Assembly (NCBI GenBank): GCA_965658445.1
Contig: CBFHSF010000015.1
Span: 10,003-74,002, forward strand
Length of the DNA: 64,000 bases
Reading direction: 5' to 3'
Source of the DNA: CBFHSF01 sp965658445
GTDB lineage: Bacteria > Bacteroidota > Bacteroidia > Flavobacteriales > Schleiferiaceae
Shown here: positions 28,049 through 37,108 of the stretch, in pieces
Layout of the letters: every line of letters begins with the position of its first letter
How positions within the stretch are numbered: the first letter of the stretch is position 1
Notes under the pieces: generated by a model
Databases searched by the model: none
Told to the model about the DNA's origin: nothing
What the model saw: the letters and a program-made list of their open reading frames with translations, nothing else
Translations under genes and position numbers: made by a program

Positions 28049-28828
28049 ATGGCAGGAGAAGAAAAAAAGAGAAAGCGAAGAGCGCTGATCATTACGGTTA
28101 GCTTTCATGCAGCATTGACTGTCCTCTTCATTCTTTTCGGATTTACCATTCAAGACCCTCCTATTGAGGATGGAATTCCCGTGAACTTTGGGTACACCGA
28201 TTCAGGATCGGGCAATACAGCTCAAGCCGAAACACAACCTCAGGAAACGGTAACCGAACCCGTTGAGGAGGTTACTCCCGACCCCGTAGTGGACGATGTA
28301 GCCACACAAGAAACGGTAGACGCCCCTTCCATCTCCGACAAAAAAGAAGAACCCAAAAAGCCCGTAGAAGAAAAGAAACCCGAAGAACCCAAGCCCAGTA
28401 GCGAACTCAACAAACTCCTAGGAGATTTTGAAAAGGGCAATGCCAAAGGCGAAGGGGTTACCAAGGGCGGTGGCGACCAAGGAGATCCCAATGGAGATCC
28501 CAACTCTGCCAATCGTACAGGCAATGGTGGGACTGGAAATTCAGGAAATTACCGCTTGGGAGGCCGCAAGGCATTGGCCAAGCCCAAACCCGATTACAAC
28601 TGCCCGGACGAAGGTCGCGTAGTGGTAAAAATCTATGTGAACCGCAGTGGGAAAGTAATTGGCGTAGAAGCCGGTGAGAAAATTGCCGGAGGTCCTGCCT
28701 CAAATACCACTTCCGAATGTCTGTTCAAGCGCGCAGAAGAAGCCGCTCGTAAAACCACTTGGCAAGGTGACCCCAATGCACCTGACAAGCAGGTAGGATA
28801 CATCATTTACAATTTCTACAAGAACTAA
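28049..28828 (+). CDS. TonB-like energy transducer protein
   Basis: 259 aa. A cytoplasmic basic N-terminus (EEKKRKRRA) is followed by one membrane helix (LIITVSFHAALTVLFILFGF). A Pro/Glu/Lys-rich periplasmic linker (about 55-115) and a Gly/Asn-rich segment come next. The C-terminal domain (about 180-259) has EGRVVVKIYVNRSGKVIGVE and VGYIIYNFYKN, matching the TonB/TolA C-terminal fold. It would span the periplasm and pull on receptor plugs such as those elsewhere in this window. The gene is 2 bp after exbD and 14 bp before folC. Confidence 0.85.
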   Translation: MAGEEKKRKRRALIITVSFHAALTVLFILFGFTIQDPPIEDGIPVNFGYTDSGSGNTAQAETQPQETVTEPVEEVTPDPVVDDVATQETVDAPSISDKKEEPKKPVEEKKPEEPKPSSELNKLLGDFEKGNAKGEGVTKGGGDQGDPNGDPNSANRTGNGGTGNSGNYRLGGRKALAKPKPDYNCPDEGRVVVKIYVNRSGKVIGVEAGEKIAGGPASNTTSECLFKRAEEAARKTTWQGDPNAPDKQVGYIIYNFYKN

Positions 28829-28842
28829 TTCCAGCCTTCCCC

Positions 28843-30087
28843 GTGGAATCCTACGAAGACATCGTAAACTGGTTGTTCAACCAATTACCCGTTTACCAGA
28901 GGTCCGGTGGTGCGAATTACAAAATTGACTTGACCAAGACTTGGCAACTCATGGAGTTGTTGGGCCATCCTCAAAATCAATTTAAGAGCATTCACGTAGC
29001 CGGTACCAACGGCAAGGGATCAACTAGTCATATGTTGGCGTCCGTTCTCCAAGAGGCGGGCTACAACGTTGGCCTTTACACTTCTCCTCATTTAGTGGAC
29101 TTTCGGGAGCGCGTGAGAATCAATGGCCGCGAAATTTCTGAAGAGCGCGTGATCGAATACGTCACGACGTATAAAGAGGATTTTGTTCGCCTTCAACTTT
29201 CCTTTTTTGAAATGACGGTGGGTCTCGCCTTTTGGGAATTTGCCGAAGCAGGTGAAAACAACGCCTTGGACGTTGCCGTCATTGAAGTGGGTATGGGTGG
29301 ACGATTGGATTCCACTAATGTGGTCAATCCCTTGGTTTCTGTAATCACCAATATTGGATTGGATCACACCGCATTTTTGGGGAATACATTGGAAGCCATT
29401 GCCGGAGAAAAAGGAGGCATCATAAAACCCAATACCCCTGTGGTCATTGGGCAAAGAATCTCGGAAACGGAAGGCGTTTTTTCGGCCTTAGCCAAAGAGA
29501 GAAACGCCCCCATAATTTGGGCAGAAACCGAAAGGGGATATGATCCCGAAAAATTCCCAACAGACCTCTTGGGAAGTTACCAGGCCCAAAACAAAAAAAC
29601 CGCCCTCGCCGCTCTTCGCGTGTTGAACCAAGGAAATGAACTTACCATTCCAGAATCTGCCATTGCCATGGGATTGTCCAAGGTTGCTGTCAACACAGGC
29701 TTACGTGGACGATGGGAACTGTGGGGAGAACATCCTAAAATCGTAGCAGACACCGCCCACAACACGGAAGGGTTGACCGCCATCTCGAAACAACTTCAAT
29801 CTGAGGAATACGACCAACTCCACATTGTTTGGGGAATGGTCAATGACAAGAACGCCGCCCATTTGATAAAGCTCATGCCGAAAGATGCCAAGTGGTACAT
29901 GTCGGCTCCCTCCATCCCAAGAGCTATGGCATTGGAGGATTTAAAATTGGTGGCCGAATCCATTGGTCTCGATTTTCAAACTTTTGATACTCTTCCGCAA
30001 GCGCTGGAAAGCGCCAAAAAAAATGCCGCACCTACTGACTTTATTTACGCCGGAGGTTCTACCTTTGTTATTGCAGATTTGTTGTAG
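28843..30087 (+). CDS. folC: Bifunctional folylpolyglutamate/dihydrofolate synthase
   Basis: 414 aa. SIHVAGTNGKGSTSHMLAS is the P-loop of the Mur-ligase fold, and LDVAVIEVGMGGRLDSTNVV plus NIGLDHTAFLGNTLEAIAGEKGGI are FolC signatures. It adds glutamate to dihydropteroate and to folates in the cytoplasm. The start is GTG at 28843, since no ATG is available before the conserved N-terminus (YEDIVNWLFNQLPVYQRSG). It sits behind the exbB/exbD/tonB genes in one probable operon, an arrangement that recurs in Bacteroidota. Confidence 0.95.
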   Translation: MESYEDIVNWLFNQLPVYQRSGGANYKIDLTKTWQLMELLGHPQNQFKSIHVAGTNGKGSTSHMLASVLQEAGYNVGLYTSPHLVDFRERVRINGREISEERVIEYVTTYKEDFVRLQLSFFEMTVGLAFWEFAEAGENNALDVAVIEVGMGGRLDSTNVVNPLVSVITNIGLDHTAFLGNTLEAIAGEKGGIIKPNTPVVIGQRISETEGVFSALAKERNAPIIWAETERGYDPEKFPTDLLGSYQAQNKKTALAALRVLNQGNELTIPESAIAMGLSKVAVNTGLRGRWELWGEHPKIVADTAHNTEGLTAISKQLQSEEYDQLHIVWGMVNDKNAAHLIKLMPKDAKWYMSAPSIPRAMALEDLKLVAESIGLDFQTFDTLPQALESAKKNAAPTDFIYAGGSTFVIADLL

Positions 30088-30116
30088 ACAAGCTGTCGAC
30101 CTTCTGACACCCTCCC

Positions 30117-30135
30117 CACAAAAGGCACTTTTGTG
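30117..30135. repeat. Hairpin downstream of folC
   Basis: CACAAAAG (30117-30124) pairs perfectly with CTTTTGTG (30128-30135) around GCA. Outer TCTGAC/GTCAGA arms extend the structure. It has no T tract. It may stabilise the folC mRNA end or act as a weak terminator before nadA. Confidence 0.45.
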
Positions 30136-30350
30136 AGTCAGAGAACTCAAAAACCAATGAGTACGCTCAAACAAAGCCCGCCCGAACGGGTTGTTGAGAT
30201 AAACAAAAATCAACGTGAGTACATCACGGAAATTTAAAACGTCCTAACCAGATAATAATCAGGTTTTAAAAGGTTTGTGAATTGGATATTTGCCGCCAGA
30301 AAGAGCAATATCACTTTACATCACATCATCGGCTAAAACAACGGACTTCC

Positions 30351-31274
30351 ATGGAGGCAATCACAGAGAAGATCAAGGCGCTCAAAGAAGAGAAGAACGC
30401 CATCATTTTGGGCCACTATTACCAGCGCCCAGAAATTCAAGAAATATCAGATTTTGTAGGCGACAGCTTGGAGCTTTCGCGAAGGGCCATGACCACGGAT
30501 GCAGACATCATAGTGTTTGCGGGTGTGTTCTTTATGGCAGAAACGGCCAAGATCCTCAATCCTTCCAAAAAGGTATTGGTACCGGATTTGGATGCCGGTT
30601 GTTCCTTGGAAATGTCCTGCCCTCCAGAACAGCTCAAGGCCTTCAAAGACGAAAACCCCGATCACATCGTACTTACCTACATCAATGCAAGTGCGGGTGT
30701 AAAGGCATTGAGTGACTATATCTGTACGAGTTCCAATGCAGAAAAAATCCTCGCATCCATTCCCGAAGACAAACCCCTACTCTTTGCACCCGACAAAAAC
30801 TTGGGGGCCTACCTCATGGCCAAGACGGGACGCAAGATGGATTTGTGGGACGGCGTGTGTATTGTGCACGAGGCTTTTTCACTTGAAAAACTCGTAAACC
30901 TAAAAATGGAACACAAGGGCGCCAAGTTGGTCGCCCACCCAGAGAGCGGCAGTGACGTTCTAAAAATCGCAGACTTTATTGGATCTACCAGTAAGATGAT
31001 AGATTACATTGAGAATAGCGAAGACGATAAATTCATTGTAGGCACAGAAGCCGGAATTCTTCACGAGCTCAAAAAACGCGTTCCTCACAAAGAACTCATC
31101 CCCGTCCCCATTGACGAGGACAACACCTGCTCGTGTTCAGAATGTGCATTCATGAAATTGAATACCCTCGAAAAAATTGCCGACGCCCTAGAAAACGAAG
31201 CTCCAGAAGTTCACTTGGATCCCCTTCTCATCGAAGAAGCCAAGGCACCATTGGAACGCATGATGGCAATTTAA
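30351..31274 (+). CDS. nadA: Quinolinate synthase A
   Basis: 307 aa from the ATG at 30351. AIILGHYYQRPEIQEISDFV and DAGCSLEMSCP are NadA signatures. Cysteines in GCSLEMSC, SDYICTSSNAEK and NTCSCSECAFMKLNTLEKI supply the [4Fe-4S] ligands. It condenses iminoaspartate with dihydroxyacetone phosphate to quinolinate in de novo NAD synthesis. The nadB GTG start follows the stop codon directly. nadC is not in the window. Confidence 0.96.
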   Translation: MEAITEKIKALKEEKNAIILGHYYQRPEIQEISDFVGDSLELSRRAMTTDADIIVFAGVFFMAETAKILNPSKKVLVPDLDAGCSLEMSCPPEQLKAFKDENPDHIVLTYINASAGVKALSDYICTSSNAEKILASIPEDKPLLFAPDKNLGAYLMAKTGRKMDLWDGVCIVHEAFSLEKLVNLKMEHKGAKLVAHPESGSDVLKIADFIGSTSKMIDYIENSEDDKFIVGTEAGILHELKKRVPHKELIPVPIDEDNTCSCSECAFMKLNTLEKIADALENEAPEVHLDPLLIEEAKAPLERMMAI

Positions 31275-32842
31275 GTGGCTGCGGATTCTCCATACGGACC
31301 CTTTGGATACGACGTCATTATTGTAGGCGCCGGAATCTCTGGTTTGTCTGCGGCCATCGCGTCTGCAAGAAAACTACCGGAACTCCGCATAGCGGTGCTC
31401 TCCAAAGGAGGCCCCACAAAAGCCAATACATACTATGCACAGGGCGGAATTGCTCTGACCCTACCCAATACACCGGGAGGCATAGAAAAGCACATACAGG
31501 ACACCCTAGAGGCTGGAGCGCAAAGAAACGATCCCGAGGTCACCCGACAATTGATTTCTCAAAGTCCGGCCGTTTTGGAGTTTCTAGAATCTTGTGGCAT
31601 TGGCTTTGACAAGGAAGACGGTGAACTGGAAGTAGGGCTTGAGGGTGGACACAGCGTGCCGAGAATTCTTCACACCAAAGATTTCACCGGTAAATCCATA
31701 ATGGAAGGGCTACACAAAGAGGTAGTCAAATACCCAAACATTCAATTGTTGCCGCATTTATTTGCCCGCGATGTGGAAATTGAAAACGACGCTGTGATTG
31801 GGTTGCACACGCTTTCCGGTGAGCGGTCCTATTTTCTTTCAGCTCCTAAAGTAGTCCTGGCAGGCGGTGGCATTGGCGCTTTGTTTGCCCAGACGTCTAA
31901 CCCTGACAACGCCACAGGAGACGCCATAGCATTGGGATTACGAGCTGGAGTAGAAACGGCGGACTTGGCCTTTATTCAGTATCACCCTACGTTCTTTTAC
32001 CGTCCCGTTGGCAAGGGGTTCTTGGTTTCAGAAGCCGTTCGTGGCGAAGGCGCTATTTTGCGAAACGAAGAGGGTGTGGCCTTTATGGAGCATGAGCATC
32101 CACTCAAAGATCTAGCACCCAGAGACATTGTTTCAAGAGCCATTCTCAAACAAATCAGAAGTCATTCTTTGCCCTATGTCAAGTTGGATATTTCGGGGGT
32201 TGAGAATTTTGAGGAAAAGTTTCCCACCATTGCACAATTGGCGAAAGATGCCGGACATCCACCCTCTGAAGGGTACTTGCCTGTGGGGCCCGCCACACAT
32301 TTTTACATTGGAGGCATAAAGGCTTCCGCCGAAGGAAAAACGAGCATTTCTGGTTTGTACGCCATGGGCGAATGCTCCTCTACCGGTTTTCACGGAGCCA
32401 ATCGACTGGCGTCCAATTCACTTTTGGAAGGAGTTGCCATGGCTTTGTTGTTTTCGGAAAATTCAGAAGAAAGTAGATCAAAACGAAAAGGCACAAGCCT
32501 CAACGGCTCAATCCTTAACGACGCAGACATCGCCAACTTNNNNNNNNNNNNNNNNNNNNNNNNNNNNNNNNNNNNNNNNNNNNNNNNNNNNNNNNNNNNN
32601 NNNNNNNNNNNNNNNNNNNNNNNNNNNNNNNNNNNNNNNTGGGAGTTTCCGTCAAAGACGTTCACTTAAAATCCGGTCTCAAGCGACTCAACCGTCTTTT
32701 GCCCGAAATACAAAAGGCCGCAGAGGACACACCCTACGACCTTTGTCAATTGGAAAACTCCAACAGAGCCATCGTCCTAAAACAAATCTTATTGGACTCG
32801 CTTTCGCAAACCGTAAGCACAGGCTGTTTTTACAAAGAGTAG
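31275..32842 (+). CDS. nadB: L-aspartate oxidase (interrupted by assembly gap)
   Basis: Before the gap, 421 residues read VIIVGAGISGLSAAIASA (FAD-binding GxGxxG), YYAQGGIALTL and GECSSTGFHGANRLASNSLL, all NadB hallmarks. After the gap the true frame starts at 32642 (GVSVKDVHLKSGLKRLNRLL...) and ends at TAG 32840-32842 with CQLENSNRAIVLKQILLDS, the usual helical C-terminus. With 100 N the frame appears to shift, so the real gap must be 2 modulo 3. The enzyme oxidises aspartate to iminoaspartate for NadA. GTG start at 31275. The 3' end overlaps the convergent receptor gene by 13 bp. Confidence 0.93.
32540..32639. other. Assembly gap (100 N) inside nadB
   Basis: A run of 100 N. Reading through it breaks the nadB frame, showing the length is a placeholder. 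Roughly 30-50 residues of NadB are expected to be missing, judging by family length. Confidence 0.99.
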
Positions 32843-34743
32843 TTCAAAGAAAGACTGTAGTTTCTTCCCGGATGGATGATGGGCATCCAATCCAAGGCAT
32901 CCACATAATTCATGTTAAAGAGATTGTTCACACCCACTTCCAAGCGAAGGGAATTTCCGCCCAAAGACGTAGTGTACCCCAGAGCAAGAGCGGTGGTCTG
33001 ATAGCCAGGAGTCAACATTTCATTCAATGCCGTATTGGCCCTTTTTTGGTCGGCAACCAAAACTTGGTCTACCCTGGCTTCCCACGTATTGTTTTTCCAA
33101 CCTAGCGTCAACTCCTGAACCATGGGTGGAGTCAGGGGTATGGCATCACCATTTTCCAAGGTTGAATATTGAACAGTGCTTCGGGAAGACAAGAAAATAC
33201 CCATTGAAAAAGACTTTTCTACCCTCGCATCCAATCCTGTTTGGAAGGCTGTTCCGGAATTCTGATACTGACGGACTCCATTGGCACCAATGGTCATGGT
33301 TGAATACGAAGTGCTGTCGCCAAAGATGTAATCGTAGTATTGATTGGCAAAGACGTTAAGAGAAAGCGTCCAACCGTCCACAATGTACTTTCCCGCTAGG
33401 GAGGTGCTGAGCAAGTATTCGTTCTTAAGATCGGGATTTCCCAAATAATCAAATCCATCTTGGGCGTTGTAGAGGAAAAAGCCAAAGCGCTCAGACACGC
33501 TGGGCGCTCGGTTGCCGAACTGTACATTCCCCGTGAGCAAATAATTGTTTTTTCGGTATTGAATTTGGTAATCCAACTGACCCACCCAATCCATTCGCTC
33601 TAAGTCATCGTAGCCAAAGACCTCCCATTGACGGGCACCAAAATCATTGATTACTCCCATAGTTTGCAGAGCAATGGAACTGGAAAAAATGTGTTTGAAA
33701 TCATTGCGATCCCAAGTTACATTGCCAAAAATCAAGGCGCTATTCCAACGTGTGTCAGGCCAAGTTTCCATGTACATGGGGCGCTCGGAGGGGAAGTACA
33801 TAGTCATTTCTGCCCTTCTAAAATTGGTAAAGGCCTCAGCCTTCAGCATCCAATTCCCCCAATCTCTATAGTTGAGTTGGGAGTAATATCCTCCGAAGGT
33901 CTGTGACCATCCGGGCATGTCCATGTGTACAACAACGTCTCGGTTGCTGTCGTCCATCTGGTGATAGATGGAATTCCCGTAGAGCGTGATTTCTGTTTTT
34001 CCACTTTGGGAGTAATTCTCTGCGGCCAACTTTCCAATAAAAGCTTCAGCCAGTGAGACATCCATGGGAAGACCTGCATAACCGACGCTATTGGCTACAT
34101 CCACAATGACATCCGTAGACAGGACCCAGTTCTCCATTGAATACGCATATTTGAGTCTAGAGTTTATTTTCTGAAAACCCGTATGAGCCAAGGTTTCGCC
34201 GGAAGGCATCATATAATTCGAGTGATCTCTTTGACTCCATTGAAATAAAAAGGCGTGATTGTCTTGAGTGCCACTTCCCTGAACGGAATAACCAGCGGCC
34301 TGTTGACCATAGTTGGCATAGGTGTTTACATTTCCCGCAAAGGCTTTTTTGGAGGGCTGAGAAAAGGCCAAATTGATTCCTGAAATACCTCCCAATTGAG
34401 CAGAAGAATAGACAGCTGATAAATTGCCGCGCTCCACATAAGAAGTCACCGGATCCATTCTATCCGTACAAGCGCCAAAAACGCGAATGCCATCCAAGGT
34501 AATTTGAAGTCGGTCCCCAGAAATTCCGTTGTAGACAGGATCCTTGGCATAGTTCCCTCTATTGATCAGAGTGATCCCCGACATGGCCTTTAGTGCATCT
34601 TCCGCAGATTCCACAAAGGGATCTTGGACAGTTAAGTCAACAGTCACCTCCTCCAAAACTTCAGAATGCAAAGTATCCTGAGTTTGGGCCAAAGTAGTGG
34701 CCGCCATCCCCATGAGGATGGCGGTCAATCCACTTGTTTTCAT
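32830..34743 (-). CDS. TonB-dependent copper receptor (OprC/NosA-like)
   Basis: 637 aa. Signal peptide, plug domain (about 30-130) and beta-barrel ending in LSLNYSL. The plug has FGACTDRMDPVTSYVE with Cys92 and Met96 in the CxxxM arrangement, and the barrel has NSIYHQMDDSNRD with His261 and Met263 (HxMD). These match the CxxxM and HxM copper ligands described for OprC and the TonB-copper receptor family. More Met/His occurs nearby (VVHMDMPGW). It should import copper across the outer membrane, powered by TonB. It follows a Met/His-rich lipoprotein gene by 37 bp. Copper specificity is inferred from motifs, not measured. Confidence 0.87.
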   Translation of the reverse strand: MKTSGLTAILMGMAATTLAQTQDTLHSEVLEEVTVDLTVQDPFVESAEDALKAMSGITLINRGNYAKDPVYNGISGDRLQITLDGIRVFGACTDRMDPVTSYVERGNLSAVYSSAQLGGISGINLAFSQPSKKAFAGNVNTYANYGQQAAGYSVQGSGTQDNHAFLFQWSQRDHSNYMMPSGETLAHTGFQKINSRLKYAYSMENWVLSTDVIVDVANSVGYAGLPMDVSLAEAFIGKLAAENYSQSGKTEITLYGNSIYHQMDDSNRDVVVHMDMPGWSQTFGGYYSQLNYRDWGNWMLKAEAFTNFRRAEMTMYFPSERPMYMETWPDTRWNSALIFGNVTWDRNDFKHIFSSSIALQTMGVINDFGARQWEVFGYDDLERMDWVGQLDYQIQYRKNNYLLTGNVQFGNRAPSVSERFGFFLYNAQDGFDYLGNPDLKNEYLLSTSLAGKYIVDGWTLSLNVFANQYYDYIFGDSTSYSTMTIGANGVRQYQNSGTAFQTGLDARVEKSFSMGIFLSSRSTVQYSTLENGDAIPLTPPMVQELTLGWKNNTWEARVDQVLVADQKRANTALNEMLTPGYQTTALALGYTTSLGGNSLRLEVGVNNLFNMNYVDALDWMPIIHPGRNYSLSLNYSL

Positions 34744-34780
34744 ATGATAGTTTTTTCTTTTGGTAGTACGTATGGTACTG

Positions 34781-35596
34781 CTAGAAAGTAATCTGGAAGT
34801 ACTGACCGTCGGTAACCATGTTGTTATCGCCGTCGTAAACGTCGTTGTGAACGTACCACATTCCTGTCATGGTAAAGTTTACCACTCCTTTGTAATGACC
34901 GTTCTCCATTTCCATGGGATCGACATTGTTAGGAGATCCATGACCCATGGTAGGCATTTCTGGCTCAATGGTCATAGTAAAACCTTCTACTGCGGGAAAA
35001 TCCATCATAGACTGACGCTTGTAAAGAGCTACTTGATAATCGTTTTCCCCCACTTCTGGATTCATGGGCTCTACCAATGCCATAAAGTATACCGTAGAAT
35101 CTACAGGGCTAATCCAAGAGAGCAACTTGTCCTCATCTGGAGCCATAACCATTACCGGCACGTCCATGTGAACGTGGTTCCCGTCGTGATCCACGTGAGT
35201 GGTCACTTCCCAGGTTCCCATCATTCCAGATTCCATTATAAAGGTAATGGCGCCTTCGTATCCGCGACTGGCGTCCACGTATGCAGGTTGCTCTGAAGGG
35301 CAAGAATGCTCCATGGTGGCCATGGTCATCATGGGTTCAAAAACTACATTGGCATCCGTAACCAATTTTCCGAGGTTGTATACTCTGGCGGTTACTTTTT
35401 GATATCCTACAAAGAGGTCCTTTTGAGCGTAGAGCTCTACGGTGTATACACCGTCGTGATCTGACGCTTCTCCTACTTTGGTCCATCCGCTAAGCGGATC
35501 AGAAGGTGTTACATTTTGGGTAGTATCGTCGTCACATGACGTGGTGAAAAGCATTATAGCAAGGGCCAAGAAAGACCCAAAAATTGACTTAGTCAT
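34781..35596 (-). CDS. Met/His-rich lipoprotein with two FixH/YtkA-like domains
   Basis: 271 aa. Lipobox MLFTTSC gives lipidated Cys21, followed by an acidic CDDDTT start. Two beta-sandwich units are visible (about 45-150 and 160-271). Each holds a Met/His cluster, PMMTMATMEHSCP in the first and PEMPTMGHGSP in the second, plus HVDHDGNHVHMDVPVMVM between them. This resembles the MMPMGH-type loops of YtkA/FixH-like domains and suggests Cu(I) binding. The gene is directly upstream of the copper receptor, so it may capture or hand over copper at the outer membrane. That role is inference. Confidence 0.78.
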   Translation of the reverse strand: MTKSIFGSFLALAIMLFTTSCDDDTTQNVTPSDPLSGWTKVGEASDHDGVYTVELYAQKDLFVGYQKVTARVYNLGKLVTDANVVFEPMMTMATMEHSCPSEQPAYVDASRGYEGAITFIMESGMMGTWEVTTHVDHDGNHVHMDVPVMVMAPDEDKLLSWISPVDSTVYFMALVEPMNPEVGENDYQVALYKRQSMMDFPAVEGFTMTIEPEMPTMGHGSPNNVDPMEMENGHYKGVVNFTMTGMWYVHNDVYDGDNNMVTDGQYFQITF

Positions 35597-35767
35597 CTTT
35601 TTTGTTTTTTGAATTTGACTTTAGGGTACTGGTGGTTTTATAGCGTTTTCCAACCAGAAAAAATGTAATTAAGTGGTTCCCATTACTGTATTTTAGACTC
35701 CTTTCGGCAGGGCCAAAATTTCTAAAATCCTGTGAAAAGGTCATCGTAGTGTGATTTAGAAATCGAA

Positions 35768-36148
35768 CTACGCCTTCCGGGGAGGAGGAGAAAAGTCAAA
35801 ATCGTGTCCCTCTAGCTCGGAGGGAACATTAGAAGAATAAGGGTGAACTTCCTCTTGATTAAGGGAAGCCAATGAAAAATCGAATTGTGAATACAGAACC
35901 GGAACGGTTTCTTCGAAAGACTCTGCCGAGGGAGGCATAGGCTCCTGATTGGAGTTTGAATTCTCCGCTGCCAATTGCTTAGATAAATGACATTTTCCCT
36001 CACATTGAATCTCAGGCTCGTCCTGATTTTCACAGAGAACCTCTATGTAATACGTCTTCTGAATCTGGTAATTCACCAATAGCATGGAGTTGCTACTCTG
36101 TAACCAGAAGTAGGCAAAGGCAATGCATATGGAGAGAAGTGATTTCAA
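35768..36148 (-). CDS. Small exported protein with C-x-GKC motif
   Basis: 126 aa with a TTG start at 36148; there is no ATG before the hydrophobic N-terminus (KSLLSICIAFAYFWLQSSNS). The conserved-looking core is YYIEVLCENQDEPEIQCEGK followed by CHLSKQL, giving three Cys and a His suited to a soft metal. The C-terminal third is acidic and low complexity. Similar short proteins next to metal receptors are frequent in Bacteroidota, but no function is established. A well-formed promoter lies just upstream, making this the first gene of a unit with the Met-rich lipoprotein and copper receptor. Confidence 0.68.
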   Translation of the reverse strand: MKSLLSICIAFAYFWLQSSNSMLLVNYQIQKTYYIEVLCENQDEPEIQCEGKCHLSKQLAAENSNSNQEPMPPSAESFEETVPVLYSQFDFSLASLNQEEVHPYSSNVPSELEGHDFDFSPPPRKA

Positions 36149-36184
36149 GTAGAGAGAATTTTAATCACAGAATTTCAAGTAATA

Positions 36185-36214
36185 CAAAGATACCCAAAAA
36201 CCTCTCTACAACAA
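36185..36214 (-). promoter_or_regulatory. Promoter of the copper-receptor unit
   Basis: On the minus strand, -7 TATCTTTG (complement of 36185-36192) and -33 TTG (complement of 36212-36214) are separated by 19 bp, the expected Bacteroidota spacing. The start of transcription is predicted near 36178, 30 bp before the small CxGKC gene. Confidence 0.7.
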
Positions 36215-36230
36215 GTAATGTATGTCACAT

Positions 36231-37058
36231 TTAGGGCACGTAAACGTGCAAGAAACCTGTGGAGTCTATCAATGAGCCTCCGTTGGCGTGATAGGAGTGA
36301 ATTTTAATTTTCCAGATGCCATTGGACGGAAAGTCAATTTGCCCCTTGTAATGACCCGGACCAATGGAAACGGGCTGGAGAACAGGAGTAATCTTTTCGC
36401 CAGTATTGAGTTTTTCTGGATACATCTCAAAAGACATCTCAGTCAATGCGGGGAAGGTCGTATCGTTTACTTGACCAAAGGCGAGAATTTCAAAATCGTT
36501 GAGTCCTGTTGACGTATATGCTTCTTCAATGTACTGCTGAACGTATCCCGTGGTATCCGCGTCATACGGAATGGAATAGCTGTGCTGCGTGGTCTTTTCA
36601 ATTACTGGAATCAAAAAGAGAAATTCCGATGTCACTCCTTGATCCGTCTCAAAAGAAATAATCATGGTCCACTTCCCTCCCGTTGAAGGGGCGTAAAAAC
36701 TCACGAGGCCTTCAAAGGCTTGCAACTTGGTGTCAAAAGTCAAAGGCTCTGTGTAAGAAGAAGTGGCGCCTCCTGTTTTTTCAAAGTCCGGAAGCATGTA
36801 AACGGGGCGATCCGTTACCTGTGAAGAGTTGCTATTGCGATAAACCCTAACGTACGTTCTGTTAGCGCCTACGTAAGGCTCCTCGTCCATAAACAGGGTT
36901 ACGGTAAATCCATTTTCCGAAACCGAACCCAATGAATATTTGCGTTCAATGGGATCAGAACTCGTATAATTAGTGGTAGTATCATCGTCACAAGACGTCG
37001 CAAACAAACCTGCAGCAAAAACTATAGCGGTTGTTATGTATTTAAAAATCGTCCTCAT
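36231..37058 (-). CDS. Lipoprotein paralogous to the Met-rich lipoprotein but lacking its metal motifs
   Basis: 275 aa. Lipobox LFATSC is followed by CDDDTTTNYTSSDP, nearly the same mature start as the lipoprotein at 34781. The domain plan is also shared: FTVTLFMDEEPYVGANRTYVR versus YTVELYAQKDLFVGYQKVTA, and GPGHYKGQIDFPSNGIWKI versus ENGHYKGVVNFTMTGMW. The Met/His clusters are absent. It lies 50 bp after the cyclase stop and upstream of the copper-unit promoter, so it may be transcribed separately. It probably arose by duplication; its ligand is unknown. Confidence 0.72.
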   Translation of the reverse strand: MRTIFKYITTAIVFAAGLFATSCDDDTTTNYTSSDPIERKYSLGSVSENGFTVTLFMDEEPYVGANRTYVRVYRNSNSSQVTDRPVYMLPDFEKTGGATSSYTEPLTFDTKLQAFEGLVSFYAPSTGGKWTMIISFETDQGVTSEFLFLIPVIEKTTQHSYSIPYDADTTGYVQQYIEEAYTSTGLNDFEILAFGQVNDTTFPALTEMSFEMYPEKLNTGEKITPVLQPVSIGPGHYKGQIDFPSNGIWKIKIHSYHANGGSLIDSTGFLHVYVP

Positions 37059-37108
37059 CTCTGGTATGTCTTCTCTTTTCTATTCTACAATGGGAAGTCA
37101 CTTGCAAT

